A stretch of DNA of 64,000 nt. Origin: Chitinophaga lutea (GTDB lineage: Bacteria; Bacteroidota; Bacteroidia; Chitinophagales; Chitinophagaceae). The position numbers and the translations under genes are program-made. The notes under the pieces were generated by a model that saw only the letters and a program-made list of their open reading frames with translations, made no database searches and was not told where the DNA came from. Shown here in pieces: positions 33,090 to 42,138 of the stretch. Position 1 is the first letter of the stretch. Each line of letters begins with the position of its first letter. Location: contig NZ_RPDH01000001.1 in assembly GCF_003813775.1 (NCBI RefSeq), positions 1,178,001 through 1,242,000 of the forward strand, read 5' to 3'.

Positions 33090-34421
33090 TTATTCCTGCG
33101 GGAACTCCATGGTGAAGCGGCTTCCCTTGCCGAGGATGCTCTCCACCCTGATTTTGCCCTTGTGCGCGTCCACGATGGCTTTCACATAACTGAGGCCCAG
33201 GCCGAAACCTTTCACGTTGTGCACGTTTCCCGTATGCGCGCGGTAAAATTTTTCGAAGATGCGCGACACCGTGTCGCGGCTCATGCCGATGCCGTTGTCC
33301 GCAATCGAGATCACCAGGTTCTTGCGGGTGTTGCTGGTGGAGATGCGCACTTCGAGATTATCTTTCGAGTATTTGATCGCGTTATCGAGCAGGTTGAAAA
33401 TGAGGTTCGAAAAATGCACTTCATCCGCTTTGATGATGGGCTGATGCGCGTTGAGCTGCAGGTCTACCCGGCCGTTCTTGCCGGCGAGCTGCAGCTGCAG
33501 GTTTTCGACGGTGCTGGAAATGAGCTGGTGCACGTCGATCGGCTGCAGGTTCAGCGTGATCTCTTCTTTTTCCATCAGGGCGGATTGCAGGATGGATTCC
33601 ACCTGTTTGTTCATGCGCCGGTTCTCTTCCTTGATGATGCCGGAGAAGTAACGGATTTTTTCCTTATTGTCCATCACCCGTTCGTTGCCGATGGCGTCGA
33701 TGGCCAGCGAAATGGTGGCCAGCGGCGTTTTCAGTTCGTGGGTCATGTTGTTGATGAAGTCGCTTTTGATTTCGGAGAGCTTTTTCTGCCCCAGCATGGT
33801 GCGGATAGTGAGCGCAAAAGCGGTGACGATGATGATCGTAAACAGGATGCCTCCGAAAATCATCCAGCCCATCCATTTGAAAACCGCGAAGCTGCTCTTC
33901 GGCACGAACACGATGAGGGCCTCGGTGGCGGGCTCGTTGATGTCTTCGAACAGCGGTGAAATGAAACGCTCATACAACAGGGAATCTTCCGCCGCACCCA
34001 GCAGCCTTTCTCCGAAAAGCGGAGACGCCAGTTGCGGGAGGCCGCTGCTGACGATACCGAATTCAAACACCGTATCGAGCTTGCGGTCCTTCATCGCTTT
34101 CTTCAGCATGTCGCGCACTTCGGGTTGGGTGAAACGCTGGCTCACGGATACATTGGGCTTCACTACTTCGGGAATGAAAATGGAGCCCGCCACGCCGGCC
34201 TGTTTGTACTGATCCATTTTCAGCACGTTGCGCAGCTGTTTTTTGCTCACCACCATTTCTTCCGCAACAACGGAGATCGCTTCGACCATCCGTTCCTGTT
34301 TTTCTTCTTTCTTGATGAGCGCAGCACTGGTGATCCAGCTGTATTGAATGTAGATGATACCCAGCAGCGAGAGGGTGATCAATGCAATGATGACAGGAAA
34401 TATCTTCTTTAAAGGCAACAT
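33090..34421 (-). CDS. Sensor histidine kinase (RprX-like), without adjacent response regulator
   Basis: 443 residues. Two membrane segments (about 8-29 and 183-207) enclose a periplasmic sensor domain of about 150 residues. The dimerisation box is SDFINNMTHELKTPLATISLAIDAI with His228 as the phosphorylated residue; the N box is LIFNLLDNAIKYSKD, followed by ISIADNGIGMS (G1), FEKFYRAHTGNVHNVKGFGLGLSYVKAIVDAHKG (F and G2). The layout resembles RprX of Bacteroides. The usual partner regulator (RprY type) is not adjacent. A 12-bp palindrome at 34478 and a -7-like TAATTTTG lie upstream. Confidence 0.92.
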   Translation of the reverse strand: MLPLKKIFPVIIALITLSLLGIIYIQYSWITSAALIKKEEKQERMVEAISVVAEEMVVSKKQLRNVLKMDQYKQAGVAGSIFIPEVVKPNVSVSQRFTQPEVRDMLKKAMKDRKLDTVFEFGIVSSGLPQLASPLFGERLLGAAEDSLLYERFISPLFEDINEPATEALIVFVPKSSFAVFKWMGWMIFGGILFTIIIVTAFALTIRTMLGQKKLSEIKSDFINNMTHELKTPLATISLAIDAIGNERVMDNKEKIRYFSGIIKEENRRMNKQVESILQSALMEKEEITLNLQPIDVHQLISSTVENLQLQLAGKNGRVDLQLNAHQPIIKADEVHFSNLIFNLLDNAIKYSKDNLEVRISTSNTRKNLVISIADNGIGMSRDTVSRIFEKFYRAHTGNVHNVKGFGLGLSYVKAIVDAHKGKIRVESILGKGSRFTMEFPQE

Positions 34422-34477
34422 GTTACGGTCCGGTATAAAACGATAAATATAGGGAAAATCCCCTCCGCAAGAACTAA

Positions 34478-34489
34478 TTGCTATAGCAA
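34478..34489. promoter_or_regulatory. Perfect 12-bp palindrome upstream of the histidine kinase gene
   Basis: TTGCTATAGCAA lies 57-68 bases before the kinase ATG (reverse strand). On the same strand TAATTTTG, a match to the -7 consensus, is just upstream (near 34500), which would put the palindrome at the start of the transcript. Operator is a guess. Confidence 0.3.
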
Positions 34490-34603
34490 CTATGATACAA
34501 AATTAAACCGCCAAAAGGCTTATCCATTGGGCGATCCGCAAAAAGCGTCCACTTTAACGTAATTTTAACGCAGATTTTATGCTGTAATTCTTAGCAGTTT
34601 CCA

Positions 34604-34611
34604 TAACTTTG
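34604..34611 (+). promoter_or_regulatory. -7 promoter element of the sRNA candidate
   Basis: TAACTTTG matches TAnnTTTG exactly. At the -33 position the sequence is GCTG, only half matching TTTG, so the promoter is partial. Predicted +1 is near 34616. Confidence 0.45.
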
Positions 34612-34615
34612 CCTT

Positions 34616-34763
34616 GTCATCTGGTACCAAATTTGCAGTACACAGATAACACACAAAAAAGCGAATAAACTTTCTACATACATCGACGTGGATTCGTTCC
34701 ATAAGCGATTTAGATTTTGGTTGATAAAATGGTAAGGGATCTGTCTAGGTCCCTTTTTCTTTT
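34616..34763 (+). ncRNA. Candidate small RNA, about 145 nt
   Basis: The region between an exact -7 element (34604-34611) and a good intrinsic terminator (34735-34763) has no open frame of meaningful length and belongs to no flanking gene: the kinase upstream is on the other strand and yqgE begins 700 bases later. The predicted RNA starts near 34616 and ends in the T tract. I do not recognise it as 6S, tmRNA, SRP RNA or a known riboswitch. An alternative is a leader of a decayed gene. Confidence 0.4.
34735..34763 (+). terminator. Rho-independent terminator of the sRNA candidate
   Basis: AGGGATCT (34735-34742) pairs with AGGTCCCT (34747-34754), one G-T wobble, around the loop GTCT, followed by TTTTCTTTT. 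No annotated forward gene ends here. Confidence 0.75.
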
Positions 34764-34811
34764 CCCCTACTCCCCGGCTGCTGGGTACGTAACCGTAAAT
34801 CCCGGATTCAT

Positions 34812-34954
34812 TTGTATTTCAATGAGATAGAGCGCTTCCATGGGGATGCGTGACGGTATTGCGTGGGCGTGGTTGCCGTCATTCAGGCAGGCGCCAGTTG
34901 TCGGTACCGGAAAGCGATATATGTCCGATGAGATTGTATTTCAATAAGATAGAA
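34812..34954 (+). repeat. Pair of 20-nt direct repeats 122 bases apart
   Basis: TTGTATTTCAATRAGATAGA occurs at 34812-34831 and 34934-34953 with one difference. The flanks are unrelated and GC-rich, so the repeat is AT-rich within a GC-rich setting. With two copies and 102 bases between them this does not qualify as a CRISPR array. Confidence 0.6.
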
Positions 34955-35122
34955 ATCCTGACTGTCGCTCCGGGCGCAGCGCAGCGCTTTACCCCCGGGT
35001 AACGGCCAACCCGGTGGCTGTAAAGTAGTTTGACCGACCCGTAATTCCATGCGCCGGGCAGGCGCCCGCCCGAAAGTTAAAATAGCATCAGAATAGGTGA
35101 AGATATCAGAAAGAGCCGTTTT

Positions 35123-35232
35123 CAACGAAGGATCAACGAAGCTTCCCCGGGTGTTCAACGAAGGAACACCGGAATTCTCATCCTTCGTTGGAGGTTCGTT
35201 GGACGTTCGTTGAAGGTTCGTTGAACACCGTG
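35123..35232. repeat. 11-nt-phased array of CAACGAAGG / CCTTCGTTG units in two orientations
   Basis: Ten consecutive 11-nt windows from 35123 keep one phase. CAACGAAGGAT (35123), CAACGAAGCTT (35134) and CAACGAAGGAA (35156) lie in the left arm. The right arm has the reverse complement: TCATCCTTCGT (35178), TGGAGGTTCGT (35189), TGGACGTTCGT (35200), TGAAGGTTCGT (35211). Windows 35145 and 35167 are degenerate; an inner inverted repeat GTGTTC-N7-GAACAC surrounds the third left unit. The orientation switch is near 35172. The period of 11 rules against simple coding selection and fits helical phasing on DNA. Confidence 0.8.
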
Positions 35233-35430
35233 CAAAGGCCCGCCTGGCGTGGGGCGTTTTTCTGATTGTTTGGCTGGTGGCGGGTTTGCTCATGTCTTTC
35301 CCCCTCTTTTTCCGGGATACCCTCCGGAGCCCTTAAACAGCCGTTTCTGCCCCGTTTATCATAAAAATGACCAAGTCCCCATCCCCTTCAAATTATCCAA
35401 AAAATAACGCCTGTTTTCCCTTTTCTTGGT

Positions 35431-35438
35431 TAAATTTG
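35431..35438 (+). promoter_or_regulatory. -7 promoter element of yqgE
   Basis: TAAATTTG matches TAnnTTTG exactly; predicted +1 near 35443 gives a leader of 19 nt. No good TTTG at the -33 position is seen. Confidence 0.4.
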
Positions 35439-35461
35439 GTTTGAGCTCAAGGAAAAAAGGT

Positions 35462-36013
35462 ATGGATACATTGGCGCCAGGAATATTGCTGATAGCGGAC
35501 CCTTTTCTGAAAGATCCGAATTTCGCCCGGACGGTCGTCCTGCTGTGCGAACACCAGGAAGAAGGCAGTTTCGGTTTCGTGGTGAACCGGCAGTTTGAAC
35601 AGAAACTGGACGAGCTCATCCCCGCAGTGCTCACCCCCAACATCCCCGTATTTTTCGGCGGTCCCGTACAGATGGACACCATACATTTCATTCACCAGCT
35701 GCCCGACCTCATCGAGGGCGGTTCCGAAGTATTCCCGGGTATTTACTGGGGCGGCGATTTCGCGGCCGTGGTGGAACTGATCAACGCCGGCGTGCTCGAC
35801 CTGCAGAAGATCAAGTTCTTCATCGGCTACTCCGGCTGGAGCAGCGGCCAGCTAGAAGGGGAACTGACGGAAAAGAGCTGGATCATTTCCAGCATCAACC
35901 CGCCCGTCCTCTTTTCCGGCGACGAGCAGGAGATCTGGAAGCAGTCCCTCCAGGATAAAGGCACCAACTTCGCCATGATGGCCAATTTCCCCATCGACCC
36001 TTCCCTCAACTGA
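35462..36013 (+). CDS. YqgE/AlgH family protein
   Basis: 183 residues from ATG 35462; an ATG 12 codons upstream (35426) is less likely because the predicted promoter lies inside that extension and the family begins with PGILLIADP. Conserved blocks are LIADPFLKDPNFARTVVLLCEHQEEGSFGFVVNR, FFGGPVQMDTIHFIHQ and KFFIGYSGWSSGQLEGEL, which define the DUF179/AlgH family. It is cytoplasmic. AlgH was linked to alginate regulation in Pseudomonas, but a general biochemical role is not known. It converges with atpC and shares the hairpin at 36046. Confidence 0.93.
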   Translation: MDTLAPGILLIADPFLKDPNFARTVVLLCEHQEEGSFGFVVNRQFEQKLDELIPAVLTPNIPVFFGGPVQMDTIHFIHQLPDLIEGGSEVFPGIYWGGDFAAVVELINAGVLDLQKIKFFIGYSGWSSGQLEGELTEKSWIISSINPPVLFSGDEQEIWKQSLQDKGTNFAMMANFPIDPSLN

Positions 36014-36045
36014 TTCGATACCACCTGATTCGATATAAAACAAAA

Positions 36046-36070
36046 AAAGCCGGGCGTCAAGCCCGGCTTT
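36046..36070. terminator. Terminator shared by yqgE and atpDC
   Basis: AAAGCCGGGC (36046-36055) pairs with GCCCGGCTTT (36061-36070) around GTCAA. On the reverse strand it is followed by seven T, so it is mainly the atpDC terminator; it also stands 33 bases after the yqgE stop. Confidence 0.88.
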
Positions 36071-36092
36071 CTGTATTATATGCCTTTTCGGT

Positions 36093-36344
36093 TTAAACAA
36101 CGGCTGCGCCTTCTACCAGCACGGTGGCCTTGTTGTTCAGCACCTCCACGAAACCACCTTCGATGGTGTAGTGTTCCATATGGGCCTTATCTTTCAGCAC
36201 CTTCATCTTGCCTTTGCCCAGGGCGGCGATCAGGGGTGCGTGGCGGTCCAGTATCTCGAAGGAACCGTCCACACCCGGCAGCTGTACGCCATAAACGTCG
36301 CCTGAGTAAAGCTTTCTTTCCGGTGTCAATATTTCCAATAACAT
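36093..36344 (-). CDS. atpC: F-type ATP synthase subunit epsilon (short form)
   Basis: 83 residues: only the N-terminal beta-sandwich (LLEILTPERKLYSGDVYGVQLPGVDGSFEILDRHAPLIAALGKGKM), with VEVLNNKATVLVEGA closing it. The C-terminal helical hairpin that inhibits ATP hydrolysis in E. coli epsilon is absent, which is common in Bacteroidota. It is part of the central stalk in the F1 sector. It lies 38 bases after atpD in a two-gene operon. Confidence 0.95.
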   Translation of the reverse strand: MLLEILTPERKLYSGDVYGVQLPGVDGSFEILDRHAPLIAALGKGKMKVLKDKAHMEHYTIEGGFVEVLNNKATVLVEGAAVV

Positions 36345-36382
36345 GTTAATCGGTTTAGTGATTGTTCATCCGGCCGCCTGCC

Positions 36383-38113
<1,731 letters not shown>

Positions 38114-38141
38114 CTACTCAATTCTTTAAAATCCTTCTCTG

Positions 38142-39368
38142 ATGAGCGAAAAACACGTTACCGACCGCCGGAATTTCCTCGGCACCCTGACCAAAGCCGG
38201 CATCATGGGCAGCATCGGCCTTACGCCGCTGGCCGCCGCCGCCAAAGCCGTTACGGACACCGAAGCGGCCATCGAACCGGCCGCATACGCATTTGCCTGC
38301 CCGCCGTACCTCCAAAACCCGGAGCCCACGGCCGTTACCATCATGTGGATGAGCAACAGGCCCTCCTACGCATGGGTGGAGCACGGGGAAACCGAAACGC
38401 TGGGAAAAACGGCCCACCACTCCGAAGGCGGGATCGTAGACTCCTACAATACCCTGCACCGGGTGCGCCTCGAAAACCTGCAGCCGGACACCACTTACTA
38501 TTATTGCGTCAAATCGAAGGAAATCGCTGATTTCCAGCCTTATAAGCTCACCTACGGCGAAACCATCAGCAGCCAGATGTTCAGTTTCAAAACACCGGCG
38601 CGCAAACCGCAGGAAGTGAGCTGGCTGGTGCTGAACGACATTCACGACCGCCCGCAAAGCATCCCCCACCTGGTGGGCCTGAACAAAGACCCGTACGATT
38701 TTGTGTTCTTCAACGGGGATATATTCGACTACCAGACGGACGAAAAACAGATCATCGACCACCTGCTCCAACCCGCCGGCCAGGCCTTCGCTTCGGTGAA
38801 ACCCTTCATCTTCACCCGCGGCAATCACGAAACCCGGGGTAAATTCCGCCGCGAACTGGGGAATTATTTCGACGGCCCCTACTATTTCACGAAAACATGG
38901 GGACCGGTGCATTTTACGGTGATCGATACGGGAGAAGACAAAACGGACGACCACCCCGTGTATGCCGGCATCGTCGATTTCGACAAATACCGCGAACAGC
39001 AGGCAGAATGGTTCCAGAAAGTGGTGCAGACGCCGGAGTTCAAAAAAGCGCCTTTCCGGGTGGTGATGATGCACATCCCGCATTATTATTCGGGCGACTG
39101 GCACGGCCCCATGGAATGCCGCCGCCTCTTCGCGCCGCTGTTCGAAAAACACAAAATAGACCTCTTTCTCGCCGGCCACACCCACCGCTACGGCGTACAC
39201 CAGCCGGTGGCCGGGCAGCACGCCTACCCGATCGTGATCGGCGGCGGGCCCAAAGACGGCAACCGTACCCTGATCAAAGTGAAAGCGATGAATAAGGATT
39301 TAAATCTCGTGATGCTGAAAGACGACGGAACGGAAGTGGGGAAAGTGGATTTGAGGAGTAAAAGATAA
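38142..39368 (+). CDS. Calcineurin-like metallophosphoesterase with Tat-type signal
   Basis: 408 residues. The N-terminus (VTDRRNFLGTLTKAGIMGSIGLTPLAAAAKA) carries a twin-arginine motif RRNFLG and a weakly hydrophobic stretch, so export in folded form is likely. An N-terminal fibronectin-like domain (about 48-150) has the MWMSNRPSYAWVEHG pattern of purple acid phosphatases. Metal-binding motifs follow in order: LNDIHDR (about 163), FFNGDIFDY (187), RGNHET (226), MMHIPHYY and AGHTHRYG (344). It probably hydrolyses phosphomonoesters or diesters in the periplasm. Single gene, with a shared terminator downstream. Confidence 0.9.
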   Translation: MSEKHVTDRRNFLGTLTKAGIMGSIGLTPLAAAAKAVTDTEAAIEPAAYAFACPPYLQNPEPTAVTIMWMSNRPSYAWVEHGETETLGKTAHHSEGGIVDSYNTLHRVRLENLQPDTTYYYCVKSKEIADFQPYKLTYGETISSQMFSFKTPARKPQEVSWLVLNDIHDRPQSIPHLVGLNKDPYDFVFFNGDIFDYQTDEKQIIDHLLQPAGQAFASVKPFIFTRGNHETRGKFRRELGNYFDGPYYFTKTWGPVHFTVIDTGEDKTDDHPVYAGIVDFDKYREQQAEWFQKVVQTPEFKKAPFRVVMMHIPHYYSGDWHGPMECRRLFAPLFEKHKIDLFLAGHTHRYGVHQPVAGQHAYPIVIGGGPKDGNRTLIKVKAMNKDLNLVMLKDDGTEVGKVDLRSKR

Positions 39369-39372
39369 AACG

Positions 39373-39400
39373 AAAAGGAGCGGTTTTACCCGCTCCTTTT
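39373..39400. terminator. Bidirectional terminator between convergent genes
   Basis: AAAAGGAGCGG (39373-39383) pairs with CCGCTCCTTTT (39390-39400) around TTTTAC. T4 follows on both strands. It starts five bases after the phosphoesterase stop and touches the stop of the reverse gene at 39401. Confidence 0.88.
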
Positions 39401-40507
39401 CTATTGCTTCAATTTTTTGACTGCTTCGCGCAGTTCGCTTATTTCTTTTTTCTGTTCAATCAGGTACAGCGTCAACTCTTCGATTTTCTGCAGTAACCTG
39501 GCGTTCATGTCTCCCAGGTCGATACCGTTTTTCTTCACGGTTGCTTCCGAAGGAATGTCCGGCAAATGGCCATGATCTTTGATAAAAGTCTCGACATCCT
39601 GCAATGTCCGTAGACTGTAACCGGGTTTGAATACAAAATCAGCCCAGGTTTCGCTGGTCACTTTCACCCTGCGTGCACCAATCGTTCCGCCCACGGCGAG
39701 TTTATAATCAGCCGGAGGTGATGTTACACCAATCCCTACATTCCCGGTGACCCGCTGCACAACAAAGTGATATTTGCTGTCCTGGTCATTCCAGATAAAA
39801 AACTGGTTGCCCGTACCGCCGAGATGATTGCTGCCGACCTGCCAGCTACCGCTTGCGGTGGTATAGGTCCAGTCAGTTTCCGCCACGAATGTGTTTCCCA
39901 GGAAGTTTGAATTGCCCAGCACAACAAGATCGCCATTGGGCTGCAATTTCATTTTGGCAGCAGGCGTAGTGCCCGCATTGGTACCAAATAAAAGCGGATG
40001 ATTACTGTACGATGCGATATAGGTGCCGTTAACCGAGTTATCCGTACTGCTGATTATCGTCTCCACGCCTCTGGTATGGTCTAAAAAATCTACGGCCGGT
40101 GTTTGTACGCTAGAGTTTACGGTCCGCAACAGGAACCCGACGCTCGCCGGTGTTTCTACATGCAGTTTGTAAAGCGGCGTGTTGGTCCCGATACCGACAT
40201 TGCCCTGCACAAGCAGGTCTTTATCGAGAAAAAGCTTGGGATAATACATGATGCCACTGGTTCTTTTCTCAGCGATCAGATGTTCTGTACCATCGTTAAA
40301 ATACTCGAATACGGCCGGGCTGGCGTTAATATACCGCATGAAATAGTGCTCCGTGCTGTTTTTCCCGAACACAAAAGTGGCATTATCACCAGCATTCAAC
40401 ACGTCCAGCCTGGAAAAAGTGCTTTGGGCCGTTGCCTGTGTGCCCGAACCTGCGGCCATCGCCGCCATTGCGAACAGGCGCAAACAATGTTTTTTTGAAA
40501 TGAACAT
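39401..40507 (-). CDS. Secreted tail-fibre-like surface protein with C-terminal coiled coil
   Basis: 368 residues. A signal peptide (1-28, ending ATAQ) is followed by a beta-rich body with NVGIGTNTPLYKLHV and NVGIGVTSPPADYKLAVGGTIGARRV, the GNVGIGT..P repeats seen in Bacteroidota surface proteins and phage fibres. The C-terminal part (WADFVFKPGYSLRTLQDVETFIKDHGHLPDIPS) and the terminal coiled coil (about 330-368, LLQKIEELTLYLIEQKKEI) resemble the intramolecular-chaperone ends of such proteins. It probably sits at the cell surface as a trimer or filament; no ligand can be inferred. It follows the SusD gene but is separated from it by a terminator. Confidence 0.72.
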   Translation of the reverse strand: MFISKKHCLRLFAMAAMAAGSGTQATAQSTFSRLDVLNAGDNATFVFGKNSTEHYFMRYINASPAVFEYFNDGTEHLIAEKRTSGIMYYPKLFLDKDLLVQGNVGIGTNTPLYKLHVETPASVGFLLRTVNSSVQTPAVDFLDHTRGVETIISSTDNSVNGTYIASYSNHPLLFGTNAGTTPAAKMKLQPNGDLVVLGNSNFLGNTFVAETDWTYTTASGSWQVGSNHLGGTGNQFFIWNDQDSKYHFVVQRVTGNVGIGVTSPPADYKLAVGGTIGARRVKVTSETWADFVFKPGYSLRTLQDVETFIKDHGHLPDIPSEATVKKNGIDLGDMNARLLQKIEELTLYLIEQKKEISELREAVKKLKQ

Positions 40508-40541
40508 AGATACAGGAATTTAAGATTGAAGCGAATATACA

Positions 40542-40574
40542 AAAAAGGACAGGCCATAACAGCCTGTCCTTTTT
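40542..40574 (-). terminator. Terminator of the SusC/SusD operon
   Basis: AAAAAGGACAGGC (40542-40554) pairs with GCCTGTCCTTTTT (40562-40574), 13 bp, followed by T on the reverse strand. It lies 22 bases after the SusD stop. Confidence 0.92.
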
Positions 40575-40595
40575 CAGTATAACACCTCGTAACAG

Positions 40596-42128
40596 TTAGT
40601 CTTTCAATATCCACATATCCGCGTTCACATCGTCGTTCCCGCCATACTGCGCGCCGATGGCCGACTTCACGTGCTCGCCGTTGTAGTCCAGCTCTTTCTG
40701 CGGGTACAGCCAGCGTTTGGGGATACGGTCGGGCATCACGTTCTGGTTGGAGGCCGGGTTTACCGGGAGGGCCGGGTAGCCGGTGCGGCGGTATTCGTAA
40801 TACCCGCTGAACGGTGCGTGCAGGAAGGTGGCGATGTATTGCTGCGTGATGATCTGCTCCAGCTGGGCGGCAGGTGTGGCTGCAAACACCACGCCGGGGC
40901 CGGCCAGGTAGGTCAGGATGTAGGCAGCGTCTATCTTCATGTTGTGATGAAAACGCACGTCTTCCGGTGTATTGGAAGCCACGAACTCCATTGCGGCGGT
41001 AATGCCCTGCTTGTAATATCCTTCCGCGCCGGTGATCCATCCTCTTACGCCTGCTTCGGCCAGCATGAATTTCAGCTGCGCATAACTCAGCAGGCAAAAC
41101 GGTTCGCCCTGCGGAATTTCGGTATAACGTTCGTTCATACCACTGAAATCTTTGCTGCTGGCCACTTTGCTGAGGTCGGAATAAATAGCGGCGGGGTCCA
41201 CGCCTTTGTAAGCATCCCAATCGTTCACCGGCTTGCCAGCCGTGATCTGTACCGGCGAAGGTTTCGCGTAGTAGAACAGGCGGCGGTCCTGCAGCGTTTT
41301 CAGGCGGTTGATCAGCACGTCGGTCACCATGTTGTAGATGATGAACTGGTTGCCTTCCTTGAAGAAGGGGTACTTTTGCCCTGCCTTGTCGGAATATTTC
41401 AGCGCGAAATTATCCGCATTGCTTTCAAACACGGGGCGGCCGGTCACGATCTGCTGGAAACGTTCCTTCACTTTCAGATCGGCATCGCCAGTTTTTTTGT
41501 ACAGGTTGATGAGCACGCGCAGCTGGAAGGTATTGGCCAGCTTGCGCCATTTGGCCACATCGCCGTTATATACCGGATCGCCATCGAACTTGCCACCTTT
41601 GGAAAACAGCACGTCGGCGGAATCCAGTTCGGCCAGGATGCCTTTGAACACTTCTTTCTGCGAATCGTATTTGGGCTGGATGATATTCTCCGATTCACCG
41701 AGCAGAGCCTGGCTATATGGCATATCACCTACCCGCATGGTATGTTGGAAAAATCTCCAGGCACGTAGGAAGTGGCCCAACCCTTTATACGAATTGTACT
41801 TCTGCTGGTCGGTAGCATATTTGATCATCTGCGGCACGTTGTTCAGTATTACCAGCCCGTCGAAATCGGTACGACCGAACTTGTTGTACTGCGTGTTCTC
41901 CGGGAACTCGGACCAGGCGATGTATTTGCTCAGCATAAAGTTTTGCAGGAACCCTTTCTGCGTGGAGATGTCGTCTTTGGTGATGTTCAGGATCAGTCTG
42001 GTGGCCAGCATGCCGGACGTTACGTGCGTCGGTTTGTCCGGGTTGGTATTGATCTCTTCAAACTTGGAGCATCCGGCCGCCATAACAACCAATGCAGCTA
42101 CGATGTATCGTGTGATATTTCTGGTCAT
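40596..42128 (-). CDS. SusD/RagB-family outer-membrane lipoprotein (SusD-like_2 type)
   Basis: 510 residues from ATG 42128; the frame reaches a TTG three codons earlier. A lipoprotein signal (TRNITRYIVAALVVMAAGC) has its lipidated Cys in AAGCSKFEE, then the INTNPDKPTHV segment typical of the SusD-like_2 group, whose members often bind peptides or other non-glycan ligands as well as glycans. Helical repeat segments such as WRFFQHTMRVGDMPYSQAL (an R.GD.PYS motif) and the C-terminal WLYPQKELDYN are family features. It forms the lid on the SusC channel. It starts 11 bases after the SusC stop. Confidence 0.9.
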   Translation of the reverse strand: MTRNITRYIVAALVVMAAGCSKFEEINTNPDKPTHVTSGMLATRLILNITKDDISTQKGFLQNFMLSKYIAWSEFPENTQYNKFGRTDFDGLVILNNVPQMIKYATDQQKYNSYKGLGHFLRAWRFFQHTMRVGDMPYSQALLGESENIIQPKYDSQKEVFKGILAELDSADVLFSKGGKFDGDPVYNGDVAKWRKLANTFQLRVLINLYKKTGDADLKVKERFQQIVTGRPVFESNADNFALKYSDKAGQKYPFFKEGNQFIIYNMVTDVLINRLKTLQDRRLFYYAKPSPVQITAGKPVNDWDAYKGVDPAAIYSDLSKVASSKDFSGMNERYTEIPQGEPFCLLSYAQLKFMLAEAGVRGWITGAEGYYKQGITAAMEFVASNTPEDVRFHHNMKIDAAYILTYLAGPGVVFAATPAAQLEQIITQQYIATFLHAPFSGYYEYRRTGYPALPVNPASNQNVMPDRIPKRWLYPQKELDYNGEHVKSAIGAQYGGNDDVNADMWILKD

Positions 42129-42138
42129 TGCATTCAAT

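Larger units (their letters stand above)
34764..35430. other. Gene-free region carrying repeats
   Basis: About 670 bases between the sRNA terminator and the yqgE promoter. The one longer open frame (reverse, 34883-35293) runs straight through the 11-nt repeat array and reads as low-complexity, charged, repeat-derived sequence, so I do not call it a gene. The region holds a 20-nt direct repeat (34812/34934) and the phased array at 35123-35232. Confidence 0.55.

Noticed and set aside
34812..34954. Possible CRISPR array
   Set aside because: Only two copies of a 20-nt repeat with 102 bases between them, and no cas genes in the window.
34883..35293. 136-codon reverse open frame across the 11-nt array
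   Set aside because: Its sequence is low-complexity and simply follows the repeat (an 11-nt unit cycles through all frames); no family resemblance, no promoter, and the repeat structure explains the absence of stops.
36011..36035. Direct repeat TGATTCGATA twice after the yqgE stop
   Set aside because: Two copies 15 bases apart, one including the stop codon; most simply a local slippage duplication without further context.
38118..39221. Reverse frame opposite the phosphoesterase gene
   Set aside because: The forward strand carries all metallophosphoesterase motifs and a Tat signal; the reverse frame has the composition of a shadow.
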